Assembly: GCA_900550445.1 (NCBI GenBank)
Contig: URSF01000046.1
Coordinates: 1-12,693 of the forward strand
Direction: 5' to 3'
Length of the DNA: 12,693 nucleotides
DNA from: an uncultured Rhodospirillaceae bacterium
GTDB taxonomy: Bacteria; Pseudomonadota; Alphaproteobacteria; CAAGCB01; CAG-977
Shown here in pieces: positions 7,027 through 12,693 of this stretch (position 1 is its first letter; the number at the start of each line of letters is the position of its first letter). The position numbers and the translations under genes are program-made. The notes beneath the pieces are model-generated. The model was given only the letters and a program-made list of their open reading frames with translations, searched no databases and was not told the DNA's origin.

Positions 7027-9459
7027 ATGGCGTACCCGTTTTTTAAAAAACTGGCCGGTATTTTGGGGCTTGGCAGTTTCGTCAGGGACTGGGATACCGT
7101 CAAAGCTTTGATGGACAGCGAAGCCGACGCGCTGGCGCTGGTATCCGGGGACGGCGCGCCGGTCTATATCAATGCGGCCGGAAAAAAGTTTTTCAAAGCG
7201 CCTTCTTTGCTGCAATCCGTATTAAACCGCGTTCTGGACGACGAATCCAACCGGCTGGCTCTGGCAAAGCTGGAGGCTGCCGTTAAAAATAAAGCCGAAA
7301 CGTCCGTCGAACTGTTAATGCGTCCGGCCGAAAACGATGCGGATTTCTGGGAATGGTACCATATTTCGATCCGCCAGCTGGACGTCGGGACGTTGTGGCG
7401 GGTACGCGATATGACGGCGGCGCGCGCTTTGGACGCGGTAATGCGCCAGGAAACGCAGGAATTGGCCGAATTTCTGGATATTCTGCCGATCGGACTGTAC
7501 CAGATTGACGCGGGCGGCGTGATCCATTTCGTCAATCAAAGGCTGTGCGATTGGCTGGGATATACAAATATCCGCGAATTAAAAGGCAAAAAGCTGGTCG
7601 ATATTCTGGCCGGCGCACATGTTCCGGAATTGGACGGCTTTTGGCATGGTGAACTGACTTTCCGCACACAGACGGGGACTTTTTTTACGGCCTTTGTCAG
7701 CCATGCGGTTTATGATGAAAACGGAGAAACGATGCTGCGCGCTTCGGTCGTGCGCGACGTGATGAGCCGGCGCGAACATGACGGATCGGCCAAAGAAGCC
7801 GAGTTGGGCTTTTCCCGTTTGTTCGCCGAAGCCCCTGTCGGGATCGCTTTTTTGGATAAGGAAAACATTATTACGGAAGCCAATTCGACTTTGTTTCAAA
7901 TGTTTTCCCGCCAGCGCGAAGAAATGATCGGCACGTCTTTGGACGACTGCATTGACCCGGACGACTGGGCGGAATTAAAGGACAAAATGGCTAAGGTCAT
8001 GACGGCAAAGCTGACCCGCGCCCACGCTGAAGTCCGCCTGAAAACGCCGCAGGAAAAATTTGCCGCCGTCTATATTACGCCGATGACCGAAGAAGACGAA
8101 GACGGGAAGCCGGACGTTTTCGGCTTTATCGCGCATTTTATCGACAATACGGAACGGCGTACGCTGGCTTTGCAGTTTTCTCAGGCGCAGAAAATGCAGG
8201 CGATCGGACAGCTGGCCGGCGGAATCGCCCACGATTTTAACAACCTTTTGACGGCGATCATCGGTTCGACGGATTTGCTGCTGCAAACGCACCCGGCGTC
8301 GGATCCGGATTTTACCGAATTGATGAATGTGCATTACAGCGCGACACGCGCCGCCAGTCTGGTTGGACAGCTGCTGTCTTATTCCCGTAAACAGCCGCTG
8401 CGTCCGAAATATCTGGACGTTACGGACGTTTTCGCGGAACTGCATCATATGTTGAAACGCCTGTTGGGCACAAAGATCACCGTTCAAATCGAAAACGGAC
8501 GGAATTTGGGATTTATCCGCGTGGATAAAACGCAGTTTGATCAGGTGTTTGTCAATCTGGCGGTCAACGCCCGCGACGCGATGCCGGACGGCGGAACGTT
8601 CAGCATTTCGACACGTCAGCAGAAATTTCCGGCCGGACAGTATATCGGGTCCGAAGAAGTCGTTCCCGGCGAATATGTCGTCATTGACGTTTCGGATACG
8701 GGCTGCGGCATCAGCGAAGAAAATCTGCAGCGTATTTTTGAACCGTTTTTTTCGACGAAATCCGGCGGCGTTGATTCGGGAACGGGACTGGGGCTGGCAA
8801 TGGTGTACGGCAATATGCGCCAGTCCGGCGGTTATATTAATGTGAAAAGCACGCCGGGCGCCGGAACGACGTTCAGCCTTTATTTGCCGCGTCACGCACC
8901 GGAAGACGTGCGCCGCCTGACCGAAGAGGCCGAATCGGCCGCTTTGCCGGCGGATTATAATGCGCAGGCAGTTTCTCAGCTGGTCCGCGTGAAGCCGAAC
9001 GTGCCCAAAACCGGCGACCAGCTGCAATTTTTCTTTGCCGAAGACAAACCGTCGCTGCCGCCGCCTCTGCTGCCCTCAAACGACCTCAGCGGGTCGGGCA
9101 ACATTCTGCTGGTTGAAGACGAAGACGGCGTGCGCGCCGTTACCCGCAAGGCTTTGACGGCAAAAGGTTATACGGTTACGGACTGCACCTGCGCCGAAGA
9201 AGCGCTGGAAAAAGCGGAAGACGGCGCCGTGTTTGACCTGCTGATTACCGACATGGTGATGCCGGGTATGGACGGGGTGACGTTGGCCTCGACCTTGCGT
9301 CAGAAAGGGAAGTACAGTAAAATTCTGTTGATTTCCGGATTTTCCGAAGAAGCCGCCCGCGGCGAAATCAAAGCCATGCCGGATTTTTATTTTCTGGCTA
9401 AACCGTTTACTTTGAAAGAGCTGGGCGAAAAAGTGAAACAAATTCTGGGGGATAAATGA
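7027..9459 (+). CDS. cckA: CckA-like hybrid histidine kinase (three PAS-like regions, HisKA, HATPase, receiver)
   Basis: CckA feeds phosphate through ChpT to CtrA and CpdR, controlling the cell cycle and motility in alphaproteobacteria. The 810-residue product has PAS-like regions at about 27-133, 146-250 and 262-380. Next comes a phosphoacceptor helix GGIAHDFNNLL with His402. The ATPase domain has N-box FVNLAVNARDAMP (508-520), DTGCGI (557-562), FEPFFSTK and GTGLGL (585-590). After a proline-rich linker, the receiver has acidic residues near 697-700, phospho-Asp742 and Lys792. The GGIAHDFNNLL and VNARDAMP forms and the fused receiver are typical of CckA. Its place just after flhB agrees with the Caulobacter arrangement as I recall it. 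It is longer than Caulobacter CckA (about 690 aa), and I see no transmembrane helix; only a short hydrophobic stretch (about 9-19) is present. The ATG follows the flhB TAA directly, with GAGGA upstream. A different PAS hybrid kinase cannot be excluded. Confidence 0.85.
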   Translation: MAYPFFKKLAGILGLGSFVRDWDTVKALMDSEADALALVSGDGAPVYINAAGKKFFKAPSLLQSVLNRVLDDESNRLALAKLEAAVKNKAETSVELLMRPAENDADFWEWYHISIRQLDVGTLWRVRDMTAARALDAVMRQETQELAEFLDILPIGLYQIDAGGVIHFVNQRLCDWLGYTNIRELKGKKLVDILAGAHVPELDGFWHGELTFRTQTGTFFTAFVSHAVYDENGETMLRASVVRDVMSRREHDGSAKEAELGFSRLFAEAPVGIAFLDKENIITEANSTLFQMFSRQREEMIGTSLDDCIDPDDWAELKDKMAKVMTAKLTRAHAEVRLKTPQEKFAAVYITPMTEEDEDGKPDVFGFIAHFIDNTERRTLALQFSQAQKMQAIGQLAGGIAHDFNNLLTAIIGSTDLLLQTHPASDPDFTELMNVHYSATRAASLVGQLLSYSRKQPLRPKYLDVTDVFAELHHMLKRLLGTKITVQIENGRNLGFIRVDKTQFDQVFVNLAVNARDAMPDGGTFSISTRQQKFPAGQYIGSEEVVPGEYVVIDVSDTGCGISEENLQRIFEPFFSTKSGGVDSGTGLGLAMVYGNMRQSGGYINVKSTPGAGTTFSLYLPRHAPEDVRRLTEEAESAALPADYNAQAVSQLVRVKPNVPKTGDQLQFFFAEDKPSLPPPLLPSNDLSGSGNILLVEDEDGVRAVTRKALTAKGYTVTDCTCAEEALEKAEDGAVFDLLITDMVMPGMDGVTLASTLRQKGKYSKILLISGFSEEAARGEIKAMPDFYFLAKPFTLKELGEKVKQILGDK

Positions 9460-10229
9460 ACGCTTATTTTTTTAACGCCGCAGCTGTCATCGAACTGATC
9501 AAACAAGCCGGATCGGCCGTTATGGATATTTACCGCCAGGATTTCGCCGTTTATGAAAAAGAAGACGCTTCTCCCGTAACCGAAGCCGACATGAGCGCCG
9601 AAAAAATTATTTTTGACGGACTCAAAAAATTAACGCCGGATATCCCCGTTGTCGGTGAAGAACATATGGCCGCCGGCGAACCGGCCGATTTGACTCAACG
9701 GTATTTCTGGCTGGTCGATCCTGTTGACGGAACGGCGGATTTTGTGAAAAAGAACGGCGAATTTACGGTCAATATCGCTTTGATTGAAAATGAAACGCCC
9801 GTTTTCGGCGCCGTATACGTTCCCGTGACGGAAACGGTTTATTATACGGCGGCGCCCGGCCGGGCGTGTATGGAAAAGGACGACATAACGGCGGAATTGA
9901 AAACCCGTGACGTTCCGGACCAGGGATACACGGTGTTAAACAGCCGGACGCATTGTAATGAAACGATTGTTTCCAAAATGCTGGAAGGGTTAAAAATCGC
10001 CGAACGGCGCCGCTGCGGCAGTTCATTGAAATTCTGCCTGATCGCGGCCGGACAGGCCGACGTGTATCCGTGCTGTCATCAGACAAAGGAATGGGATACG
10101 GCGGCGGCGCATGCCGTTTTGACAGCCGCCGGCGGAGAAGTTTATAACGCGGAAAACAATACCGTTTTGACATACCGTAAACCGGGACTGGTTAATCCGC
10201 GGATTATTTCGTTTGGGCAAAAACGCTGA
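9456..10229 (+). CDS. cysQ: CysQ-like 3'(2'),5'-bisphosphate nucleotidase / inositol monophosphatase family
   Basis: CysQ removes a phosphate from PAP (3'-phosphoadenosine 5'-phosphate), a by-product of sulfate assimilation and of phosphopantetheine transfer to carrier proteins. The 257-residue length is normal. Family motifs are in order: SPVTEADMSAEK (39-50), PVVGEE with Glu68, and metal site WLVDPVDGTADFV (Asp88, Asp91). NGEFTVNIALI (100-110), a strong CysQ marker, and KEWDTAAAHA with Asp214 follow. The start overlaps the kinase stop as ATGA, so translation is probably coupled. No terminator or promoter separates it from the flagellar run. Another inositol-phosphatase-like substrate is possible, but the NGEFTVNIALI motif favours CysQ. 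Confidence 0.88.
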   Translation: MNAYFFNAAAVIELIKQAGSAVMDIYRQDFAVYEKEDASPVTEADMSAEKIIFDGLKKLTPDIPVVGEEHMAAGEPADLTQRYFWLVDPVDGTADFVKKNGEFTVNIALIENETPVFGAVYVPVTETVYYTAAPGRACMEKDDITAELKTRDVPDQGYTVLNSRTHCNETIVSKMLEGLKIAERRRCGSSLKFCLIAAGQADVYPCCHQTKEWDTAAAHAVLTAAGGEVYNAENNTVLTYRKPGLVNPRIISFGQKR

Positions 10230-10270
10230 TTAAAACAACGCTTTTTCCTGCCCGCCGCCCGATTCCGGCC

Positions 10271-10320
10271 GGAACGTTCGGATAAATTTCAAACAAACGT
10301 TTCCTTTTTGTTCTTTTTGT
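10271..10320 (+). terminator. Candidate intrinsic terminator after cysQ
   Basis: GGAACGTT (10271-10278) can pair with AACG-T-TTCC (10296-10304) as an 8-bp stem with one bulged T and a 17-nt loop. It is followed directly by TTTTTGTTCTTTTTGT. The stem is modest, but the U-rich run is long. It would end the flagellar/cckA/cysQ transcript 42 bp after the cysQ stop and just before the recA promoter. Confidence 0.4.
10299..10313 (+). promoter_or_regulatory. Degenerate LexA/SOS-box-like motif upstream of recA
   Basis: GTTTCCTTTTTGTTC fits the alphaproteobacterial SOS box GTTC-N7-GTTC with one mismatch (GTTT for the first GTTC). It ends nine bases before the likely recA -35. A second single-mismatch match, GTTC-N7-TTTC, lies at 10276-10290. 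No exact box is present. The assignment rests mainly on position before recA, which is normally LexA-controlled. Confidence 0.3.
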
Positions 10321-10338
10321 CTTGAAATAAAGAACAAA
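10307..10338. repeat. 10-bp perfect inverted repeat around the recA -35
   Basis: TTTGTTCTTT (10307-10316) and AAAGAACAAA (10329-10338) are perfect reverse complements separated by 12 nt. The proposed recA -35 (TTGAAA, 10322-10327) lies in the spacer. No U tract follows on the plus strand, so it is not a good terminator. It could be an operator for a dimeric repressor. Confidence 0.6.
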
Positions 10339-10349
10339 TGTGGTACATT
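10322..10349 (+). promoter_or_regulatory. Candidate sigma-70 promoter of recA
   Basis: TTGAAA (10322-10327, five of six consensus bases) and TACATT (10344-10349, four of six) are 16 bp apart. Transcription would start near 10356, about 45 nt before the recA ATG. A TTGACG at 10364-10369 has no suitable -10 at the right distance. Confidence 0.45.
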
Positions 10350-10400
10350 TTACGGTGTTGCTCTTGACGTGTTTTTGTGGGATAAAAGAGGCACCGAAAT

Positions 10401-11462
10401 ATGGATCAAACCGTTTTACATTTAGTGGATAAGGATACGATGGATAAAGAAAAAGCATTGGCCGCCGCCTTAAGTCAGATTGAACGGGCGTTTGGCAAAG
10501 GGTCGATCATGCGTCTGGGACAACGTGAAAACGCCGTTGAGATTCCGGCGATTTCGACGGGGTCTTTGGGGTTGGATATTGCGCTGGGGATCGGCGGTCT
10601 GCCGCGGGGCAGGATTGTCGAGGTTTACGGTCCGGAAAGCTCCGGGAAAACGACGCTGGCGCAGCATGTCGTCGCGCAGGCGCAAAAGGCGGGCGGCAAG
10701 TGCGCTTATATTGACGCGGAACATGCGTTGGATCCGATTTATGCGAAAAAACTGGGCGTTGATATTGACAATCTGTTGATTTCCCAGCCGGACACGGGGG
10801 AACAGGCGCTGGAAATCGCCGATACTTTGGTTCGTTCCGGGGCGATTGACGTGCTGGTGGTCGATTCCGTTGCGGCTTTGGTACCGAAGGCCGAACTGGA
10901 AGGCGAGATGGGCGATTCTCATGTCGGGCTGCAGGCGCGTTTGATGTCGCAGGCATTGCGTAAACTGACGGCTTCCGTTGCCCGTTCGAACACCTTGATT
11001 ATTTTTATCAACCAGTTGCGCATGAAAATCGGCGTGATGTTCGGCAATCCGGAAACGACGACGGGGGGTAACGCGTTAAAGTTTTATGCTTCGGTGCGTA
11101 TTGAAATCCGCCGCGGCGCGCAGATTAAGGATAAAGACGAAACGATCGGCAACAACACGACGGTTAAGATTGTGAAAAACAAGGTGGCTCCGCCGTTCAG
11201 AACGGTAGAGTTTGACATTATTTACGGCGAAGGGATTTCCAAAACGGGCGAATTGATCGATTTGGGGATCAAAGCGGGCCTGATTGAAAAGGCGGGCGCT
11301 TGGATTTCGTATAAGGGCGAACGTTGGCAGGGGCGTGAAAACGCGCGGACATTCTTGCGTGAAAATCCGGCCGTAGCCGAAGAAATCGAACAGCAGATCC
11401 GAGAAAAGGCGGGACTGTTGTCGCAGAAGATGATCGGTGATGACGTTGTTGAAGACGAATAG
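10401..11462 (+). CDS. recA: Recombinase RecA
   Basis: RecA forms filaments on single-stranded DNA, catalyses strand exchange and triggers LexA self-cleavage in the SOS response. The 353-residue length is normal. Visible motifs are SQIERAFGKGSIMRLG (25-40), Walker A GPESSGKT (77-84), YIDAEHALDP (103-112), Walker B VLVVDS (151-156) and the L2-region motif NQLRMKIGVMFGNPETTTGG (204-223). An acidic C-terminal tail (DDVVEDE) is present. The start at 10401 gives the N-terminus LHLVDKDTMDKEKALAAAL, similar to other alphaproteobacterial RecA, with AGAGG nine bases upstream. A second ATG at 10440 with AAGGA four bases upstream would shorten it by 13 residues and is less likely. Confidence 0.99.
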   Translation: MDQTVLHLVDKDTMDKEKALAAALSQIERAFGKGSIMRLGQRENAVEIPAISTGSLGLDIALGIGGLPRGRIVEVYGPESSGKTTLAQHVVAQAQKAGGKCAYIDAEHALDPIYAKKLGVDIDNLLISQPDTGEQALEIADTLVRSGAIDVLVVDSVAALVPKAELEGEMGDSHVGLQARLMSQALRKLTASVARSNTLIIFINQLRMKIGVMFGNPETTTGGNALKFYASVRIEIRRGAQIKDKDETIGNNTTVKIVKNKVAPPFRTVEFDIIYGEGISKTGELIDLGIKAGLIEKAGAWISYKGERWQGRENARTFLRENPAVAEEIEQQIREKAGLLSQKMIGDDVVEDE

Positions 11463-11470
11463 GAATTGAA

Positions 11471-11510
11471 AAGAAGACTTGTTTCTTTTATCCTATAAAA
11501 AAGTTTTCTT
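11471..11510. repeat. Inverted repeat between recA and the downstream gene
   Basis: AAGAAGACTT (11471-11480) can pair with AAGTTTTCTT (11501-11510) as 10 bp including one G-U, across a 20-nt spacer. It ends just before the AAAGGGGG ribosome site of the next gene. With no U tract after it, it looks more like a leader hairpin than a terminator. Its AT-rich sequence makes chance pairing possible. Confidence 0.3.
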
Positions 11511-11523
11511 AAAGGGGGAAAGA

Positions 11524-12219
11524 ATGTCTTTAGAACTTTCAACATCTGACAAATCTTCAACGAAGTCGGAAAAGCTGATTGACGCTTATTTAAAAAGCGC
11601 GTGCAAGGCTTTAAACAATTTGCCAAAAAGTGATGCGCGTTTGGCGTCACAGTTTTTTTTGCTCAAGGACGATCAGGAATTTAATACGGAGTTCGGCAAA
11701 CCGTCTACGAAAGAATTGCTTTCCGGGGTTAAGTACGAAGATGTATTAAAAAAGGAAAGCGAACTGAAAAAGCAGGCGAAAGGGGCTTCTTTGAAGGTTA
11801 AGGCGAATTATCAGTTTAATATCGAACCGAAGAAAGAAGAGATGTTTTCTTTTTTTGGTCCGAGTATGGCTGTTTTACCCGGTTTGGCTGTTTTGGTGAA
11901 TGCGGCGGAACAGGGCAGTTTAACCGGAGTCGCTGTTGGTTTTGCGGGGATAGGTGCTGCGGTTGGCGGCGTTGCGGCAGTTCAGAGTGTTCGCAGAAGT
12001 TTGGAAGCCAAGGACGCCGCGGAGCAAAAACAGATTGACGATTATATTGCGGTCAAGCATTCGCAGTTAGCGTTAAAACAGCTCAAGAAAGCGATTCAGA
12101 AAGAGCAGGGAACGTCTTACAAGCAACAGGTTCAGCAGTTGTTTGCGTCAGGATTGGGCAATCCCGGCGGAATGATCACGCCGTTAGCGTTACAGCAGAA
12201 AAAGGGAAGTTCCCGTTGA
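11524..12219 (+). CDS. Hypothetical protein with central glycine/alanine-rich membrane hairpin
   Basis: I do not recognise the family of this 231-residue protein. The first ~105 residues are polar, lysine-rich and probably helical. Two hydrophobic segments follow at about 113-128 (PSMAVLPGLAVLVNAA) and 134-155 (TGVAVGFAGIGAAVGGVAAVQS). The second is full of small-residue spacing (GxxxG/A type) that favours helix packing. Residues 156-207 form a charged, possibly coiled-coil helix (KQIDDYIAVKHSQLALKQLKKAI), and a glycine-containing tail ends in KKGSSR. No signal peptide is seen. The start at 11524 is favoured by AAAGGGGGAAAG just upstream; an ATG at 11479 lies in an AT-rich leader. It follows recA by 61 bp and ends at its own strong terminator. 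Codon use is somewhat more AT-rich than in its neighbours. Confidence 0.75.
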   Translation: MSLELSTSDKSSTKSEKLIDAYLKSACKALNNLPKSDARLASQFFLLKDDQEFNTEFGKPSTKELLSGVKYEDVLKKESELKKQAKGASLKVKANYQFNIEPKKEEMFSFFGPSMAVLPGLAVLVNAAEQGSLTGVAVGFAGIGAAVGGVAAVQSVRRSLEAKDAAEQKQIDDYIAVKHSQLALKQLKKAIQKEQGTSYKQQVQQLFASGLGNPGGMITPLALQQKKGSSR

Positions 12220-12233
12220 TTTTGGAATAAGGA

Positions 12234-12278
12234 AAAATGGCAACAATTTTTAGAAAAAAAATGTTGCCATTTTATTTT
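12234..12278 (+). terminator. Intrinsic terminator after the hypothetical gene
   Basis: AAAATGGCAACA (12234-12245) pairs perfectly with TGTTGCCATTTT (12262-12273). A 16-nt A/T-rich loop between them can pair further inside. TTTTATTTT ends the structure, giving a normal rightward U tract. The left side is also A-rich, so it may work leftward too. Its right arm overlaps the proposed tRNA promoter. Confidence 0.85.
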
Positions 12279-12292
12279 GCGGGTGTTATACA
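12264..12292 (+). promoter_or_regulatory. Candidate promoter of the initiator tRNA gene
   Basis: TTGCCA (12264-12269) and TATACA (12287-12292) are 17 bp apart and match five and four consensus bases. The start site would be near 12299, seven bases before the mature tRNA 5' end. The -35 lies inside the right arm of the preceding terminator. Confidence 0.5.
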
Positions 12293-12305
12293 GGCTACAT
12301 CTTAT

Positions 12306-12379
<74 letters not shown>

Positions 12380-12383
<4 letters not shown>

Positions 12384-12427
12384 TCACTAAAAAAGCCACC
12401 TTTTCAGGTGGCTTTTTTAGTGATGGG
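12380..12427. terminator. 21-bp perfect hairpin overlapping the tRNA 3' end
   Basis: Positions 12380-12400 and 12407-12427 are perfect reverse complements (arm core AAAAAAGCCACC/GGTGGCTTTTTT) around a 6-nt loop TTTTCA. The structure resembles a bidirectional intrinsic terminator, except that its six T residues lie inside the right arm instead of after it. The first four bases of the left arm are C73 and the CCA end of the tRNA, so folding would tie up the tRNA 3' end until it is processed. Confidence 0.8.
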
Positions 12428-12527
12428 GCGGGGGTTCGGTGAATGGACGTCACAGGTTCGGCCGAAGCGCAGCGCAGGCAACGCCGGAACGCAAGTGCAG
12501 GCGGCCCCGCAGGGGTGAGGGACGCAG
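12401..12527 (+). repeat. Long direct repeat, copy 1
   Basis: These 127 bases match 12567-12693 at an offset of 166 with two differences (12425 G against 12591 A; 12432 G against 12598 T). The unit is GC-rich with small self-complementary motifs: TTCGGCCGAA (12457-12466), CCCC-GCA-GGGG (12505-12515), and GGGAC-GCA-GTCCC (12519-12531, just beyond the matched part). I find no convincing gene in it. It could be a structured RNA, a recombination-prone repeat family or a decayed mobile sequence. Confidence 0.92.
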
Positions 12528-12535
12528 TCCCGAAT

Positions 12536-12551
12536 AAATCCCACTCCCGCA
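12536..12551 (+). repeat. tRNA 3'-end 16-mer, second copy (no tRNA attached)
   Basis: AAATCCCACTCCCGCA repeats the tRNA-fMet 3' segment 172 bases downstream, without the 5' part of a tRNA. It is followed by G instead of CCCA. GTGAGG, also found in the tRNA T-stem, lies 15 bases upstream (12515-12520), as if a 15-base insert replaced the TTC of the T loop. Confidence 0.88.
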
Positions 12552-12570
12552 GCTTCCAGAGCTTTTTTTT
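12551..12570 (+). terminator. Weak terminator-like element in the second repeat unit
   Basis: AGCT-TCCAG-AGCT can form a 4-bp hairpin followed by eight T. It takes the place of the left arm of the 21-bp hairpin of the first unit. The stem is too short to be a strong terminator. Confidence 0.25.
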
Positions 12571-12693
12571 CAGGTGGCTTTTTTAGTGATAGGGCGGTGG
12601 TTCGGTGAATGGACGTCACAGGTTCGGCCGAAGCGCAGCGCAGGCAACGCCGGAACGCAAGTGCAGGCGGCCCCGCAGGGGTGAGGGACGCAG
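12567..12693 (+). repeat. Long direct repeat, copy 2 (cut by the window edge)
   Basis: This is the second copy of the 127-base repeat, 166 bases after the first, and still matching when the window ends. It keeps the right arm of the 21-bp hairpin but not the left. The array may therefore continue with another tRNA 3'-end fragment. Confidence 0.92.

Noticed and set aside
6586..7215. 209-codon minus-strand open frame across the flhB-kinase junction
   Set aside because: It is antisense to two well-supported genes and its product has no recognisable domain or ribosome site.
7975..9027. 350-codon open frame on the minus strand opposite the kinase gene
   Set aside because: It runs antisense to a clearly conserved kinase, has arginine/glutamine-rich composition typical of a shadow frame, and shows no family motif.
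12404..12619. 71-codon minus-strand open frame and short plus-strand frames (for example GTG at 12439, ATG at 12443) in the repeat
   Set aside because: The frames span repeat junctions and a terminator hairpin, have low-complexity arginine/proline-rich products and no good ribosome sites.
12401..12693. CRISPR array
   Set aside because: The repeat unit is far longer than CRISPR repeats, no short unique spacers alternate with it, and no cas gene is present.
12384..12693. Integrated mobile element using the tRNA as attachment site
   Set aside because: The 16-bp duplication fits the idea, but only 172 bp separate the copies and no integrase, excisionase or cargo gene is present in the window.

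Overview
The window reads as chromosomal DNA of an alphaproteobacterium, most likely from a Rhodospirillales-like lineage. The evidence is a flagellar cluster followed directly by a CckA-type hybrid histidine kinase, a RecA whose N-terminus resembles that of alphaproteobacterial RecA, and an initiator tRNA with an A-U pair where gammaproteobacteria have the first of three G-C pairs. The species cannot be named from sequence alone.

Left part (1-3494). The last codons of a rightward gene meet a leftward gene at a perfect bidirectional terminator. The leftward group, in transcription order, is a small DMT-family membrane protein (DUF486-like), a QmcA/stomatin-type SPFH protein, a short NfeD-family partner, and a large polytopic GT-C-like membrane protein that overlaps nfeD by 11 nt. 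QmcA and NfeD form a classic membrane-quality pair. The last gene probably acts on lipid-linked sugars, but its substrate is unknown.

Middle part (3495-10229). A near-consensus sigma-54 promoter precedes a tight rightward run: flgB, flgC, fliE, fliQ, fliR, flhB, a cckA-like kinase and a cysQ-like phosphatase. The first six encode rod and export-gate parts of the flagellar basal body. The kinase starts immediately after the flhB stop codon and overlaps cysQ by ATGA. The run may be one transcription unit linking flagellum building to the cell-cycle phosphorelay. The kinase has three PAS-like regions and no visible transmembrane segment.

Right part (10230-12693). recA has its own promoter region, with a degenerate SOS-box-like motif and an inverted repeat around the -35. 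A hypothetical protein with a predicted hydrophobic hairpin follows and ends at a strong terminator. The right arm of that terminator seems to supply the -35 of an initiator tRNA gene. The tRNA has an extra T-stem base and C at position 73, and its CCA end lies inside a 21-bp terminator-like stem. After it comes a tandem repeat of about 166-172 bp that carries a 16-bp copy of the tRNA 3' end and runs off the window edge. The tRNA and repeat region is the least ordinary part of the window.
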